64,000 bases of DNA, from assembly GCA_965656875.1 (NCBI GenBank), contig CBFHMJ010000011.1, forward strand, positions 124,001 to 188,000, given 5' to 3'. The stretch is from CBFHMJ01 sp965656875 (GTDB lineage Bacteria; Pseudomonadota; Gammaproteobacteria; Enterobacterales; Alteromonadaceae). Positions 37,038 to 46,261 of this stretch are shown piece after piece. Within the stretch, counting starts at the first letter, position 1. Every line of letters starts with the position of its first letter. The notes beneath the pieces are model-generated. The model saw nothing but the letters and a program-made list of their open reading frames with translations, did not search any database and had not been told where the DNA came from. A program made the position numbers and the translations under genes.

Positions 37038-38156
37038 TTATAGTTTTTTACCCTCCGGTAATTCTGCCAGCGTTAATTTTGCATCTTGTGGGCCGAAAAA
37101 ATAGAGCCAGCAATCGCCCCAGGAGTCAGGCAGTGAAATATGGTGTTCAGTGTCCGGGTTGAAGGTCATGTAATGGGCCTGACAGCGCAGTTCTCCCTGG
37201 CTGATGTGTTGTGGATTTTCAATAATCTGAAACGACGGAAAACTCAGTCGTTGTCGCCAGGGAGTATCTCCTTGCGTGGTGACGTGACGACGAACAATGG
37301 CTGTCGCCGCTTTCGCTTTTTGAACCCAGTTAAGTGCCTCATTGATTGTGTCGTTCAATTCAGTCAGTTGCAGTGACTGAGCGGTTAGTGCGGCCGCCTG
37401 AGCATCTTTAAACTGATGGCTGTTCACCAACAGGGTGATGAGTCGTTCATAGATGGTAACCAGCCATTGTCGTTGCATGAGTGATGGCTCTATGGTGCGC
37501 AGGATGTGGAGTTGCGCCAGCTCTTTGAGTTTGTCGCCAGATGTTTCGTAATATTCAGCAAGTGTGAGTCGAAACAGAATTTGTTCTGCCAGGCTGTGAC
37601 GACGTTTTTTCACCAGTGCCTGTACTTCTTTTTCACTTCGATGGAAGTCTTTGGCTTCTATCAGGTTTTTGAGTGTAAACACACTGCGATAGTGTTTATG
37701 TACGAAGCTGGTTTTATCGCGTTGTTGACTGTAAACAATCGTCACCTGATTGTGAGCTTGCACGCTGGCATTTCCGAATGCGGTGGCGGGTTTAAAGGAC
37801 CAGCGTTTTACTGTATCAATAGCCGCTTGTTTAAAGGCCGGGTCACCGTCGAATTGTTCGACCAGAATATGGGTTGCTTTCCCTGAAGTGTTGATGACAT
37901 AGCTCAGCATGACCCAGGCTTCTTTGCCCGCAAAAAACAAATCATCCGGATAGTGCAGAGCTGGGATTTTGTCTGGTTTGGCGTTGTTAATACCTGGCGA
38001 GAGCTGGCTGAATGTTGGGTATACGGCTGCTTTTGCCGATGTGCCGGAAAGTATCGTGATAAGAGTGAGCAACCAAAGCCCACCGATAAACCGTACTGAA
38101 CGAGTTGAATGGAGCTGATTAATAGAATACATAGCGGTCTGATTTACAGTAAGCAT
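37038..38156 (-). CDS. TonB C-terminal-domain protein with helical repeats (paralogue A)
   Basis: 372 residues; an internal ATG at 38132 gives a shorter and more usual signal peptide (MYSINQLHSTRSVRFIGGLW...SAKA). A TonB-C-type domain (about 65-145; AWVMLSYVINTSGKATHILV, AIDTVKRWSFKPATA), a helical region (about 160-290) and a C-terminal beta domain with the same paired Cys as paralogue B (GELRCQAHYMTF, SWGDCWLYFFG). The shared WGDC motif and layout show that the two arose by duplication. It has its own terminator. Function unknown; probably periplasmic. Confidence 0.72.
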   Translation of the reverse strand: MLTVNQTAMYSINQLHSTRSVRFIGGLWLLTLITILSGTSAKAAVYPTFSQLSPGINNAKPDKIPALHYPDDLFFAGKEAWVMLSYVINTSGKATHILVEQFDGDPAFKQAAIDTVKRWSFKPATAFGNASVQAHNQVTIVYSQQRDKTSFVHKHYRSVFTLKNLIEAKDFHRSEKEVQALVKKRRHSLAEQILFRLTLAEYYETSGDKLKELAQLHILRTIEPSLMQRQWLVTIYERLITLLVNSHQFKDAQAAALTAQSLQLTELNDTINEALNWVQKAKAATAIVRRHVTTQGDTPWRQRLSFPSFQIIENPQHISQGELRCQAHYMTFNPDTEHHISLPDSWGDCWLYFFGPQDAKLTLAELPEGKKL

Positions 38157-38505
38157 ATTTAAATTAGGTACATGTAATCAGGGATTGTCATGAATTGCAA
38201 TGTGACTGTTGCGCAGACGACGATGTGTTTATCACACTGACACATTGTTATCCCTGGAAGACGTTGTGACGTGATTCTACTGGCCTGGCATCGAACTACA
38301 CCGGTGATGAGGCGGTTACGAGATTATTGTGTAATGAGAACCGGACAAAAATGGGAATAAAAATTCATTTATTCGGTAAAAAATTTAGTTGTATGTTTCA
38401 AAAGTACGACGTATAACATCACCTTGTTATCAACCTGTTAAGTATGTGCTCACTCAGGATCGAGTGAATTCGTGTTTGGAAATTGTTGATGGTGAGGAAA
38501 AGGAA
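38157..38505. other. Divergent intergenic region
   Basis: 349 bases between the minus-strand TonB-C gene and the plus-strand GNAT gene. It must contain both promoters. Several short partial palindromes occur (for example GTGTTTATCACAC at 38224-38236), but none matches a known operator well. The in-frame extension of the GNAT gene up to 38389 has poor coding character. Confidence 0.4.
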
Positions 38506-39120
38506 ATGAAACAAGTATTACCTTCAGTGGTACTGGAAGGGCGTTTTGTGCGTCTTGAACCACTGGCAGACACGCATATTTTAGGGCTTCAGGCCGCTTT
38601 AACTGATGGTGAACTCTGGCAAATCAGGGAAACACTTATACCGACCATCGACGAAGTACCCGCCTTTATCGAAGCTGCTAAACACAGTCATTTGTCTGGC
38701 GATGAATTAACATTTGCCATTATTGATAAAAGCTCAGGGCGTATTGTTGGTTCAACCCGATATTTACGGGCGATGTTGAGTCATCAACGTGTTGAAATTG
38801 GCTATACCTTTATTGCTCGTTCATTACAGGGAACGGGTATCAATACTGAAGCTAAACTGCTGATGCTGGATCATGCCTTTAATCAGTGGAAATGCCGCCG
38901 GGTAGGATTGATTACTGATCCGAACAATCATGTCTCTCAACGGGCCATTGAAAAATTGGGCGCGGTTAAAGAGGGCATTATGCGAGAGCACATGATGCTG
39001 CGCGATGGTTATGTCAGAGACAGTGTTATTTATGGCATCTTACAGCATGAATGGCAGCAGACGTCGGTTATGATCCGTGAACGTTTGTATGGCGAAATGT
39101 GGTTAGAAGCGATAGAGTAA
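38506..39120 (+). CDS. GNAT-family N-acetyltransferase (RimJ/RimL type)
   Basis: The ATG at 38506 has GAGG 8 bases upstream. The product is 204 residues: MKQVLPSVVLEGRFVRLEPL begins the RimJ/RimL-type GNAT fold. IVGSTRYLRAMLSHQRVEIG and YTFIARSLQGTGINTEAKLL are strands beta4/beta5 and the acetyl-CoA-binding helix (a variant of the RxxGxG/A loop: SLQGTGINTE). NNHVSQRAIEKLGAVKEGIM is the conserved SxRaiEKlGF region. It is expected to acetylate an amino group on a protein N-terminus or small molecule; the substrate cannot be inferred. It is a single gene flanked by unrelated units. Confidence 0.88.
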   Translation: MKQVLPSVVLEGRFVRLEPLADTHILGLQAALTDGELWQIRETLIPTIDEVPAFIEAAKHSHLSGDELTFAIIDKSSGRIVGSTRYLRAMLSHQRVEIGYTFIARSLQGTGINTEAKLLMLDHAFNQWKCRRVGLITDPNNHVSQRAIEKLGAVKEGIMREHMMLRDGYVRDSVIYGILQHEWQQTSVMIRERLYGEMWLEAIE

Positions 39121-39411
39121 AACCGCTTTTGCTTCCAGATTCAGCCCGGCATAATCGCCGGGTATTCATATATAGCGTTTTTTACTAATTTATAATTCCC
39201 CTAATGAAATTTCCTTTCTTCTCTTGTAAAATCCCGTCTGATTTTTGCTTCGCGTCGTAATCGCAGCACTATCGTTCAAATTATGCGTTCAGCATATGCA
39301 TTCAACTTTTGTAATCGTACTATTGCAAACCCCGGAGCACTGGATTTCTCCATGAGGAAAGAGGTTATTAACCTTTAACAGCTGGTTCAGGGATACTTTC
39401 AAGGAAGCATG
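39121..39411. other. Intergenic region upstream of the DUF945 pair
   Basis: 291 bases. Contains a short GC hairpin (CCCGGC-ATAATC-GCCGGG, 39145-39162), a possible terminator of the GNAT gene without a clear T-run, and otherwise the AT-rich promoter area of the first DUF945 gene. Confidence 0.45.
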
Positions 39412-40830
39412 ATGAAAAAAACTCTTCTTGCCGCAGCTATCGCTTTAGCGACGGCTTCTGTCGCCACCCCTAAATATGTCGCTACCCAGTTTGATGCAGA
39501 ATTGGAATCAGCGTTCAAAAAAATAAATGATTCTGGCTCCGTTATTCTGACCATTGAGAAAAAGGATGTTGGCTGGTTTTCTTCATCAGTCGATGCAACA
39601 TTTGCGATTAATGCTGAGCTGTTTGAAGCTGATCCTGAAATGAAAGCATCCTTTGAATCGACGAAACTGGCTCAGGGCATTCCATTTAATATTGCGGCAA
39701 AACACGGTCCTTTCCTGTTTACTGACCAGGCAAGCCTGGGTGGATTACAAGCAGTTATGACGGTCGCTGCTGATGTCATTCCTGAGAAAGTCGAATTCGA
39801 TCGTACACAGCCATTTTTTAAGTCAGTTTATACCGTTGATTTTAATGGTAGCGTTGCATTTGAAGAAGCGATGCAAGCCATCAGCTTTACTGAAGATGAA
39901 GGTCAGTTCGTTTTACACGCCTATAAAGGCAAAGGTACAAGCTCTGCTAATGGCACGGAGTACAAGGGTGGAACCGCTGGTATCGAAATGGTCACCGATG
40001 ACATGACGATTTTTGAAGCGAAGAACCTGGGTATATCCACATCAATGAAAGAAGACTTTTTCAGCGTACTTGGACAGCCTGCTTTCAACGGTGATGCAAA
40101 GATTACATTGGAATCGTTTAAGCTGGCCGACGCTATTATGGACGGACAGAAATTTGATTTGCAGGGCTTTTCTATTGGTGTTGGATCAGCTTATGAATCA
40201 TCAGATGATTTAGCATCAATCCTGGTGAACTATCATTTTGATCAGGTCAATATTGCTGAAATTGATATGTCGGACATGAACATTGATCTGTCATTGAAGA
40301 ACATCAAAATGCAGGCAATGAGTGAACTACAGCAGTTCAGTACTCAGTTACAGTCCGGTGCGTTGGACCCGGATTTAGAAGAGAAAGTAAAATCGTTGCT
40401 ACTGGATCTTGTCAGTCATGCACCGGAATTTGGTTTTACCAATATTTCAACGACCTTCCCAGAAGGTAAAATGAATCTGGATATGAATGTGGCGGTACAA
40501 CCGTTCGATTCGTTCCCTGAGCCAGGCGCTAATCCGGCTGAATTTTCTAAAAACTTTAGCGGTGTGGCGAATGCATTCGTTGATCACGGTGCTGCGCTTC
40601 ATATCGCTGAACTGTCGCTGACCAGACAGCTACGTCAGAATCCGGATATGCAAAGCATGTCAGAGGATGAATTCAATGCGATAGTAAAACAACATGCACC
40701 AGGCATGCTACAAACCTTTGAGCAACAAGGTTTAATGACCAAAACAGAAAAAGGTTATGAGTTCCATGCTTCATTTAAAGACGGTGTAGCAACCTTAAAT
40801 GGTAACCCTGTGCCATTGCCATGGATGTAA
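39412..40830 (+). CDS. DUF945/YdgA-family protein (paralogue 1)
   Basis: The ATG at 39412 is better placed than the adjacent one at 39409 relative to AAGGAAG (39401-39407). The product is about 472 residues with an N-terminal hydrophobic signal or anchor (MKKTLLAAAIALATASVATP). The family hallmarks DVGWFSSSVDATFAI near residue 52 and KHGPFLF near residue 100 are followed by long alternating beta-strands. DUF945/YdgA proteins are periplasmic or inner-membrane-anchored proteins of unknown function, with structural resemblance proposed to AsmA-like lipid-handling proteins (inference only). A second copy follows after a terminator, so the pair arose by tandem duplication but is probably expressed separately. 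Confidence 0.85.
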   Translation: MKKTLLAAAIALATASVATPKYVATQFDAELESAFKKINDSGSVILTIEKKDVGWFSSSVDATFAINAELFEADPEMKASFESTKLAQGIPFNIAAKHGPFLFTDQASLGGLQAVMTVAADVIPEKVEFDRTQPFFKSVYTVDFNGSVAFEEAMQAISFTEDEGQFVLHAYKGKGTSSANGTEYKGGTAGIEMVTDDMTIFEAKNLGISTSMKEDFFSVLGQPAFNGDAKITLESFKLADAIMDGQKFDLQGFSIGVGSAYESSDDLASILVNYHFDQVNIAEIDMSDMNIDLSLKNIKMQAMSELQQFSTQLQSGALDPDLEEKVKSLLLDLVSHAPEFGFTNISTTFPEGKMNLDMNVAVQPFDSFPEPGANPAEFSKNFSGVANAFVDHGAALHIAELSLTRQLRQNPDMQSMSEDEFNAIVKQHAPGMLQTFEQQGLMTKTEKGYEFHASFKDGVATLNGNPVPLPWM

Positions 40831-40870
40831 TGTAATCACATAAAATCCTTGATACACTGGCGAGTGCCCG

Positions 40871-40920
40871 AGCCATCTCACATCCCGATGCTCACATTGC
40901 GGGAATGAGGTGGCTTTTTT
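40871..40920 (+). terminator. Rho-independent terminator between DUF945 paralogues
   Basis: Long stem GCCATCTCACATCCCG ... CGGGAATGAGGTGGC with one bulge and one G-T pair, followed by TTTTTT. Confidence 0.88.
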
Positions 40921-40953
40921 GTGTTTATCATTTATATCCGGAACCCTGGTTTC

Positions 40954-42348
40954 ATGAATAAAGTCCTTTTTATCGCGGGTACTGCACTGGTTGCAGCGAC
41001 TGCACTTGTCACGCCTAAAATCATCGCCACTCAGGTTGAACAACCGGTTGTTGGACTGGTGAATCTGTTAAATCAAACCCCGGAATATACCGCTTCGGTT
41101 GCGCAGTTCGACACGGGCTGGTTCAGCTCTCGTGCCATTATCAATGTTGGCCTTTCACCTGATATGTTCGCGACATTATTTGGAGAGCAACCGGAAGAAG
41201 GGCTGCCATTATCTGTGCCGTTAACGCTAGACATTACACACGGCCCCGTGGTGCTGGATGATAATGGATTGATTGGTGCCGCTGGGCTGACGATTTCTTA
41301 TCAGGGCGATGAACTGGATAAGCTGACATGGGATAAAGCTGCGCCATTTTTTCAGATTTCAGGTGTGCTTGGCATTGGCGGCAGCCTGACGTTTAGTGAT
41401 CAAATCCCTGCGTTTTCATTTGATGACGGCGCGTCAGCGGTGGAATTTTCGGGCTATCGTGGACAGGGGAAATATCAAAATGACTCGGTGAGCCATCAGG
41501 GGCAGGTTACCAGGGTCACGTTGAATGGCCCAGGCGCGGAAGTAACGCTGAACGATATTCGCATGGACGGCACAATCTTCAATAATGTGATGCAGATTTT
41601 TGCCACTAATGACCTGAATCTCGATGGAGGATTATCCATTGCTAATCTGGTGATTACTGATGGTGAAGATCAATCAAATACATCGGTAGATGGCATTGCA
41701 CTGCGGTTAAACAATAAAGTAGCTGATGATACTAAACTGTCTGATATGAACGTCAGCTATATGATTAAAGCGATTGAAGCCAGTGATTTTAATCTACAGG
41801 ACGTTGAAATCAATATGGCAGTTTCCCAGTTTAGCCAGCAGCTTTTTCAGGAATTCCAGTATGTGGTTGATCAAACGAATATGACGGGCGATCCGGCACC
41901 TTTAATGGCATTCACTCAGGAAAACCTGGTTGAAATGTTAAAAGGCTCACCTGAAATGGCGATTACTAAGATTCATGCCAAATTGAAAGATGGACAACTG
42001 GACGGCAATGCACGAGCCAAAATTAACGCGATAGATGCGGTCCCGGCGAATATTCTGGATCACCAATTCTGGCGGACTAAAGCCGAACTGGAAGCCGGAC
42101 TAAAAATTGATGAAAGCGTGGCAACTTACATCGCGACTGAGTATATCCGTAATCAGATGCTTATGAATGGAGCGGTGGATGAGGCTCGTCTTGAAGAGAT
42201 AGCAACGGTTGCCGCAGAACGTGCGCCGATATTGATCGATAACCTGATCCAACAAGGCATGTTGATTAAGCATGAGCAACAATATGTACTGGACTTTGCC
42301 ATGCTGGATGGAAAGATGATGCTGAATGGTACGCAATTACCCTTTTAA
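40954..42348 (+). CDS. DUF945/YdgA-family protein (paralogue 2)
   Basis: The ATG at 40954 is preferred because the signal/anchor then begins normally (MNKVLFIAGTALVAATALVT); the frame opens at a GTG at 40921. The product is 464 residues with the same landmarks as paralogue 1: FDTGWFSSRAIINV, THGPVVLDDN and a C-terminal IQQGMLIKHEQQYVLDFAML. The identity between the two is low over most of the length but the order of motifs is the same. Residue 2 onward lacks a lipobox, so it is anchored or periplasmic. Function unknown; only a short stem-loop follows. Confidence 0.85.
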   Translation: MNKVLFIAGTALVAATALVTPKIIATQVEQPVVGLVNLLNQTPEYTASVAQFDTGWFSSRAIINVGLSPDMFATLFGEQPEEGLPLSVPLTLDITHGPVVLDDNGLIGAAGLTISYQGDELDKLTWDKAAPFFQISGVLGIGGSLTFSDQIPAFSFDDGASAVEFSGYRGQGKYQNDSVSHQGQVTRVTLNGPGAEVTLNDIRMDGTIFNNVMQIFATNDLNLDGGLSIANLVITDGEDQSNTSVDGIALRLNNKVADDTKLSDMNVSYMIKAIEASDFNLQDVEINMAVSQFSQQLFQEFQYVVDQTNMTGDPAPLMAFTQENLVEMLKGSPEMAITKIHAKLKDGQLDGNARAKINAIDAVPANILDHQFWRTKAELEAGLKIDESVATYIATEYIRNQMLMNGAVDEARLEEIATVAAERAPILIDNLIQQGMLIKHEQQYVLDFAMLDGKMMLNGTQLPF

Positions 42349-42373
42349 TAACACGTTGTTTTTTTATTTAAAT

Positions 42374-42395
42374 ATTCGCCCTGAACAGGGCGAAT
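42374..42395. terminator. Hairpin between convergent genes
   Basis: ATTCGCCCTG-AA-CAGGGCGAAT, a perfect 10-bp stem between the stops of the DUF945 gene and the convergent secreted protein gene. There is no good T-run on either side, so termination is likely but not proven. Confidence 0.6.
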
Positions 42396-42413
42396 AACCT
42401 TCAGCTTAATGGC

Positions 42414-42884
42414 TTACTTCAATGTAATATTAACGGTGTTTCCTGACTTACTGAATTCGCAGGTATCGTACACCGACGCACTCTGAACCTGTGCCCAGCC
42501 CCACCAGTTGCCACAGTTATCTTTATGTCCCCAGACAAAAATCAATGTAGAAGGCGCACCCACTGCTCTGGCTTGATCAACATAACAAAGTTTGTAATCC
42601 ACGCCTGTATTGCCCCCAAAACCATTTGCTTCGAAGATGTCGTACAGTGCAACTGCACGATTATCGTTATCGTATCGGGTCACAATATCAGCGCGTTTCC
42701 CACCATCACCGGCGAATGTAAAGCCGCCTTTAGTGAATTTCGCAGCAACCTGATGACCATGCAGACCTGGCGAACATAACCGTTCATTGACTGCATGAGC
42801 TGAGATGGAAAAAAGTGAAGCAGCAAGTGCTACCACCAGTGAAATCAGATTGATAACCAGTGTTTTGAGTGTCGTATATTTCAT
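42414..42884 (-). CDS. Small secreted Cys-containing protein
   Basis: The ATG at 42884 has AAGGGGAA 7 bases upstream. The product is 156 residues with a long signal peptide (MKYTTLKTLVINLISLVVAL...SAHA). The mature part is about 120 residues with four Cys (ERLCSPG, DYKLCYVD, HKDNCGNWWG, VYDTCEFS) that could form two disulfides, plus a Gly/Trp-rich segment. No family recognised. It is monocistronic and convergent with the DUF945 gene. Confidence 0.65.
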   Translation of the reverse strand: MKYTTLKTLVINLISLVVALAASLFSISAHAVNERLCSPGLHGHQVAAKFTKGGFTFAGDGGKRADIVTRYDNDNRAVALYDIFEANGFGGNTGVDYKLCYVDQARAVGAPSTLIFVWGHKDNCGNWWGWAQVQSASVYDTCEFSKSGNTVNITLK

Positions 42885-43006
42885 TATTATTTCCCCTTGC
42901 ATCGTTAAGCGTATTGATTTCTTTATTGACGATTATTTGTCCCTGAAATCACGTTTTAGTAACGATGTTGTGAAAATTATTTCATGTCGCCAACGGGAAA
43001 TACGCT

Positions 43007-43525
43007 CTAAATTACTGAACATTCATTGATAAATTCATTTAATTTATCGATTGAACGCACGACAACCAGACGCTTGTTTTGTGCGATGGTTTCCAGCTTT
43101 GCCAGAAAATCATCATTCCAGAACTGAGGGCATCGTTTTAGTGTTCGATAGCTGTTCAGCGTGCCTGATAGCACTGAGCTACCTTCCGGCCAGCCTTCTG
43201 GCTTTTTTATCAGGCTTTGCAATAAGCGTTTTGTGACCAGCCAGTAGCTGATGGCGTAGGGTAAGTCGATATAAACCAGGGTATCGGCTCGTTCAAGTCG
43301 CTGAAAAAATAAACCGAGAGGACCAAATCCATCAATGATCCAGTGTTCCTGATTAAGGATTGCCTGATGAAGCGTGTCGAATGTCTCTCGATCAATTTGC
43401 TCACCAGAAGGCTGGTAGAGGATGGCGTCCAGTGGATGAAATGGAAGCCCGGTGGTAGCAGCTAATCGTTTACTCAGGGTGGATTTTCCACTGCCGGGTT
43501 TTCCAAAAACGGCAACTCTTTTCAT
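43007..43525 (-). CDS. P-loop kinase-like ATPase (adenylate kinase / FlaR type)
   Basis: The ATG at 43525 is preceded by GGAGT 7 bases upstream; the frame extends to 43567. The product is 172 residues. Walker A FGKPGSGKSTLSKRLA lies at the N-terminus, followed by PFHPLDAILYQP and EHWIIDGFG, as in the DNA-topology-modulation FlaR/adenylate-kinase-like group of small P-loop kinases. A lid-like helical region contains KRLLQSLIKKPEGWP. It is expected to bind ATP and phosphorylate a small molecule of unknown identity. Monocistronic. Confidence 0.82.
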   Translation of the reverse strand: MKRVAVFGKPGSGKSTLSKRLAATTGLPFHPLDAILYQPSGEQIDRETFDTLHQAILNQEHWIIDGFGPLGLFFQRLERADTLVYIDLPYAISYWLVTKRLLQSLIKKPEGWPEGSSVLSGTLNSYRTLKRCPQFWNDDFLAKLETIAQNKRLVVVRSIDKLNEFINECSVI

Positions 43526-43581
43526 GATGTACTCCGACGATTGTTTCAGATCATCAACCCGAACCACGGAGGCAGAAACGA

Positions 43582-43606
43582 CAAACCCGCCTCATGGGCG
43601 GGTTTG
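43582..43606. other. GC-rich hairpin upstream of the P-loop kinase gene
   Basis: CAAACCCGCC-TCATG-GGCGGGTTTG, a perfect 10-bp stem 57-81 bases before the start codon. With A/T-rich ends in both directions it looks like a terminator but has no gene ending at it; it may be a leader element. Confidence 0.5.
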
Positions 43607-43808
43607 ATGCATTGGTTACACAGTCAAACAGCAAAAGCCCATCATTCCTGAGGAATGATGATGATAATTCGCGTCGCTGTTGATGCTAATAAATGTGTTT
43701 TCATTGAGTTATCGTGCCGGGATGATGTGGGGATGTCAATGTGTTAATTAATGGCACTGGAATGGTGGAGTTATTGTAAGAGAATGAAAAGACCTGAAGT
43801 GAGAGAAG

Positions 43809-43840
43809 CATTACTCTGATGAACAATCATCAGAGTAATG
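43809..43840 (-). terminator. Terminator-like stem after the chemoreceptor gene
   Basis: A 14-bp perfect stem (CATTACTCTGATGA / TCATCAGAGTAATG, loop ACAA) just downstream of the chemoreceptor stop on the minus strand. The following T-content is only moderate. Confidence 0.65.
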
Positions 43841-43878
43841 GTCAATGAAAAATATGCAGGTTTTGGTTACGTTAAGCG

Positions 43879-45792
43879 TTAAACCTTAAACTCATGCACC
43901 ATCGTATCCAGGCGAGCAAAACGACGTTTTAATCTTTCGCAGTTACTGAGTGCTGTTTCAAGATTATTAGCCCCTTGTTGATTGAGGGCGTTAATGTTAC
44001 CGATTTCATCATTTATTACTTTAATCACTGCCGTTTGTTCTTCGGTGGCAGCAGCAACAGAATGATTGATGGAATCAATGTTACCCATTGAGTTAGCGAC
44101 ATCAGCCATTTGTTCACCCGCAGAATTTGCAGTTGCAACACTTTGATCGCTCGATTCACGGCTTCGTTCAACCAGGTCAACGGCTGCGCTGGCATCTTCT
44201 TGCAAGCCTGCGATCATATTTTCAATTTCAGCGGTTGATTCCTGCGTTCGTTTTGCCAGTTGTCGAACTTCGTCAGCAACAACAGCAAAACCACGACCGG
44301 CTTCACCAGCGCGAGCCGATTCGATGGCTGCATTCAGCGCCAGTAAGTTGGTTTGTTCACTGATGCCTTTAATCACTACCAGGATTTTGCCGATGTTGTC
44401 GGTATTGGCGTGAAGCTGAGCAATGTTTTTGCTGGCTTCGGTTAGTTGCCCTGACAATGCCTGAGTTGCTTCAATATTTTGCACCAGGACATTCTGACTG
44501 GCTGTAGCCGTTTCGTTTGCTTTTGTCGCCAGTGATGAGGCATTAGCTGCATTTTCAGCAATTTCACCGGATGCGCCGCCCAGTTCATTCACAGAAGAAA
44601 CAACGCTTTTGGTGCTGTCTACCTGGCGCTCATAGACCGACATGGTTTCATCGGTTGCATCCACAACTTCTGCCACGATTTCGACTAATTCAGACGTCGT
44701 ATCAGCGACATGACTGACAGACTGATGCATTTTTTCCAGGAACTGATTGAAATGGTGACTTAATTCGGTGAATTCGTCATTACCACGAGTTTTGATACGC
44801 TGTGTCAGATCGCCTTCACCATTGGAAATATCTTTAACGGCTTCTGTCAGGTCAGCAATGGGTTGCATCAGGAATCGTAGCGCCAGCTTATACAGGACAA
44901 TCACGGCGATAATGCCGATCAACAGATAAACAATCGCGGTGTTACGGAAACTGTCGACCTGAGCCATCGCTTTTTCTTCATTAAGAACAACGCCTAAGTA
45001 CCAGTCAACGTTATCAATGCCATCTACGTGACTGAGTGACACCAGGCTTAATTCGTCATTAACGGTGTATTCGACTAATTCACTGTTCAACGACGGTGAC
45101 TGCCCCAGTAACTGCGAAACAGGCTTATCCAGATATTTTTTGTTTGGGTGAACCAGAATCTTGCCGTCTTTAGTCATCAGGAAGGCGTAGCCCAGTTTCA
45201 TAAAGCTAATGCCATTGATGATGTCTGCAATGGAGTTCATGTTAATGTCACCGCCGGAAATACCCAGTAAACGACCATTGATTTCGACGGGAGAAATAGC
45301 TGAAATCGTTAAGGCGTTGGTGGTGACGTCAATGTAAGGTTCGGTAAAGGTAGGATGCTGGGAATTTTTTCCCAATTGGTACCAGGGACGTTGCCGGGCA
45401 TCATAGCCGTCCGGCAAAACAATGGATTCATCATCAAGAATAAAAGCACCTTGTTCTGTGCCAACATAGGTGTTTTTAAATAATCCTGCCCGATTAGCGA
45501 TTTGCACAATATGGCGAACATCGCTTTCTTTAGATTTATCGGTAAGAGAGGCCTGTACCAGTGTCGCTGACGTTTCAGAGACAGAATTCACAATTTCTAA
45601 TTTGGTGTTTAACCAGTTAGCAATGTTTTGTGAGACTGACAGGGAGATTTCAGAGAGTACGTGTTGTAATTCCTGCTCTGTTTGACGCTTCATGCTTAAA
45701 TAATTATTTAATGTGAATGCGCCCAGAACCAACACAAGAATCGAGGCTCCCACGAGCATGATCTTGTGGGAAAATTTGAGCCGGCTAATCAT
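43879..45792 (-). CDS. Methyl-accepting chemotaxis protein with amino-acid-type dCache_1 domain
   Basis: 637 residues: a membrane helix (about 10-30), a periplasmic dCache_1 sensor (about 40-280), a second helix (285-308), HAMP (309-362) and a long signalling coiled coil with the invariant hairpin (ISEQTNLLALNAAIESARAG and GRGFAVVADEVRQLAKRTQE). The sensor carries Tyr130, Arg135, Trp137, Tyr138, Tyr153 and Asp182. This is the spacing I recall for the amino-acid-binding dCache_1AA motif of PctA-type receptors, so an L-amino-acid ligand is likely. It signals through CheA/CheW, which are not encoded here. No CheR-tethering pentapeptide at the C-terminus (ends VHEFKV). Confidence 0.95.
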   Translation of the reverse strand: MISRLKFSHKIMLVGASILVLVLGAFTLNNYLSMKRQTEQELQHVLSEISLSVSQNIANWLNTKLEIVNSVSETSATLVQASLTDKSKESDVRHIVQIANRAGLFKNTYVGTEQGAFILDDESIVLPDGYDARQRPWYQLGKNSQHPTFTEPYIDVTTNALTISAISPVEINGRLLGISGGDINMNSIADIINGISFMKLGYAFLMTKDGKILVHPNKKYLDKPVSQLLGQSPSLNSELVEYTVNDELSLVSLSHVDGIDNVDWYLGVVLNEEKAMAQVDSFRNTAIVYLLIGIIAVIVLYKLALRFLMQPIADLTEAVKDISNGEGDLTQRIKTRGNDEFTELSHHFNQFLEKMHQSVSHVADTTSELVEIVAEVVDATDETMSVYERQVDSTKSVVSSVNELGGASGEIAENAANASSLATKANETATASQNVLVQNIEATQALSGQLTEASKNIAQLHANTDNIGKILVVIKGISEQTNLLALNAAIESARAGEAGRGFAVVADEVRQLAKRTQESTAEIENMIAGLQEDASAAVDLVERSRESSDQSVATANSAGEQMADVANSMGNIDSINHSVAAATEEQTAVIKVINDEIGNINALNQQGANNLETALSNCERLKRRFARLDTMVHEFKV

Positions 45793-46261
45793 ATATCCCC
45801 CATAATTACTGCGTTTATTTTTATTACTTTGTTATTTTTTCAGATTATTCATCCGGTGCTCGACTGTATCACCTATTGCTTAACAGGGTCGAGTTAAAGC
45901 GAAAAATTCATACAAAAAATTCACAATTTGTGGAGCGTTTTACTATATAAGAAACAAGGACTTATAAAACAAATAAGGTACAAGCAGTAAGTTCATATGA
46001 GTGAATATATAACACGGTTCACATAATTTATCTGTTTGAACGAATCAACGGATTAAAGCCGCTTTTTTTGTTAAATAATTGGGTAAATAACGGATGAAAC
46101 AGTCCACGTATCTGAACTTTTTTTCGACATCAATCATTATTTTAAATTCGCCTTATTCTGACCTGATTTTCCAGACATTAGCCTGAGTTTTTATCGGCAT
46201 AAAACGATGAGATAGCGCAGTTAATCGCTATTACATAATTACATGCTTAATGGAGAATCAT
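45793..46261. other. Divergent intergenic region, chemoreceptor / yegP
   Basis: 469 AT-rich bases holding both promoters. I see no ORF, no repeat of note and no operator I can name. A small GC element followed by a T-run (CGGATTAAAGCCGCTTTTTTT near 46049) is too weak to call. Confidence 0.4.

Larger units (their letters stand above)
43526..43878. other. Intergenic region between P-loop kinase and chemoreceptor genes
   Basis: 353 bases containing two hairpins (listed separately) and the promoter of the P-loop kinase gene. No ORF of note. Confidence 0.5.

Noticed and set aside
38224..38236. CRP site GTGTTTATCACAC
   Set aside because: The spacing between half-sites is too short for the TGTGA-N6-TCACA consensus.
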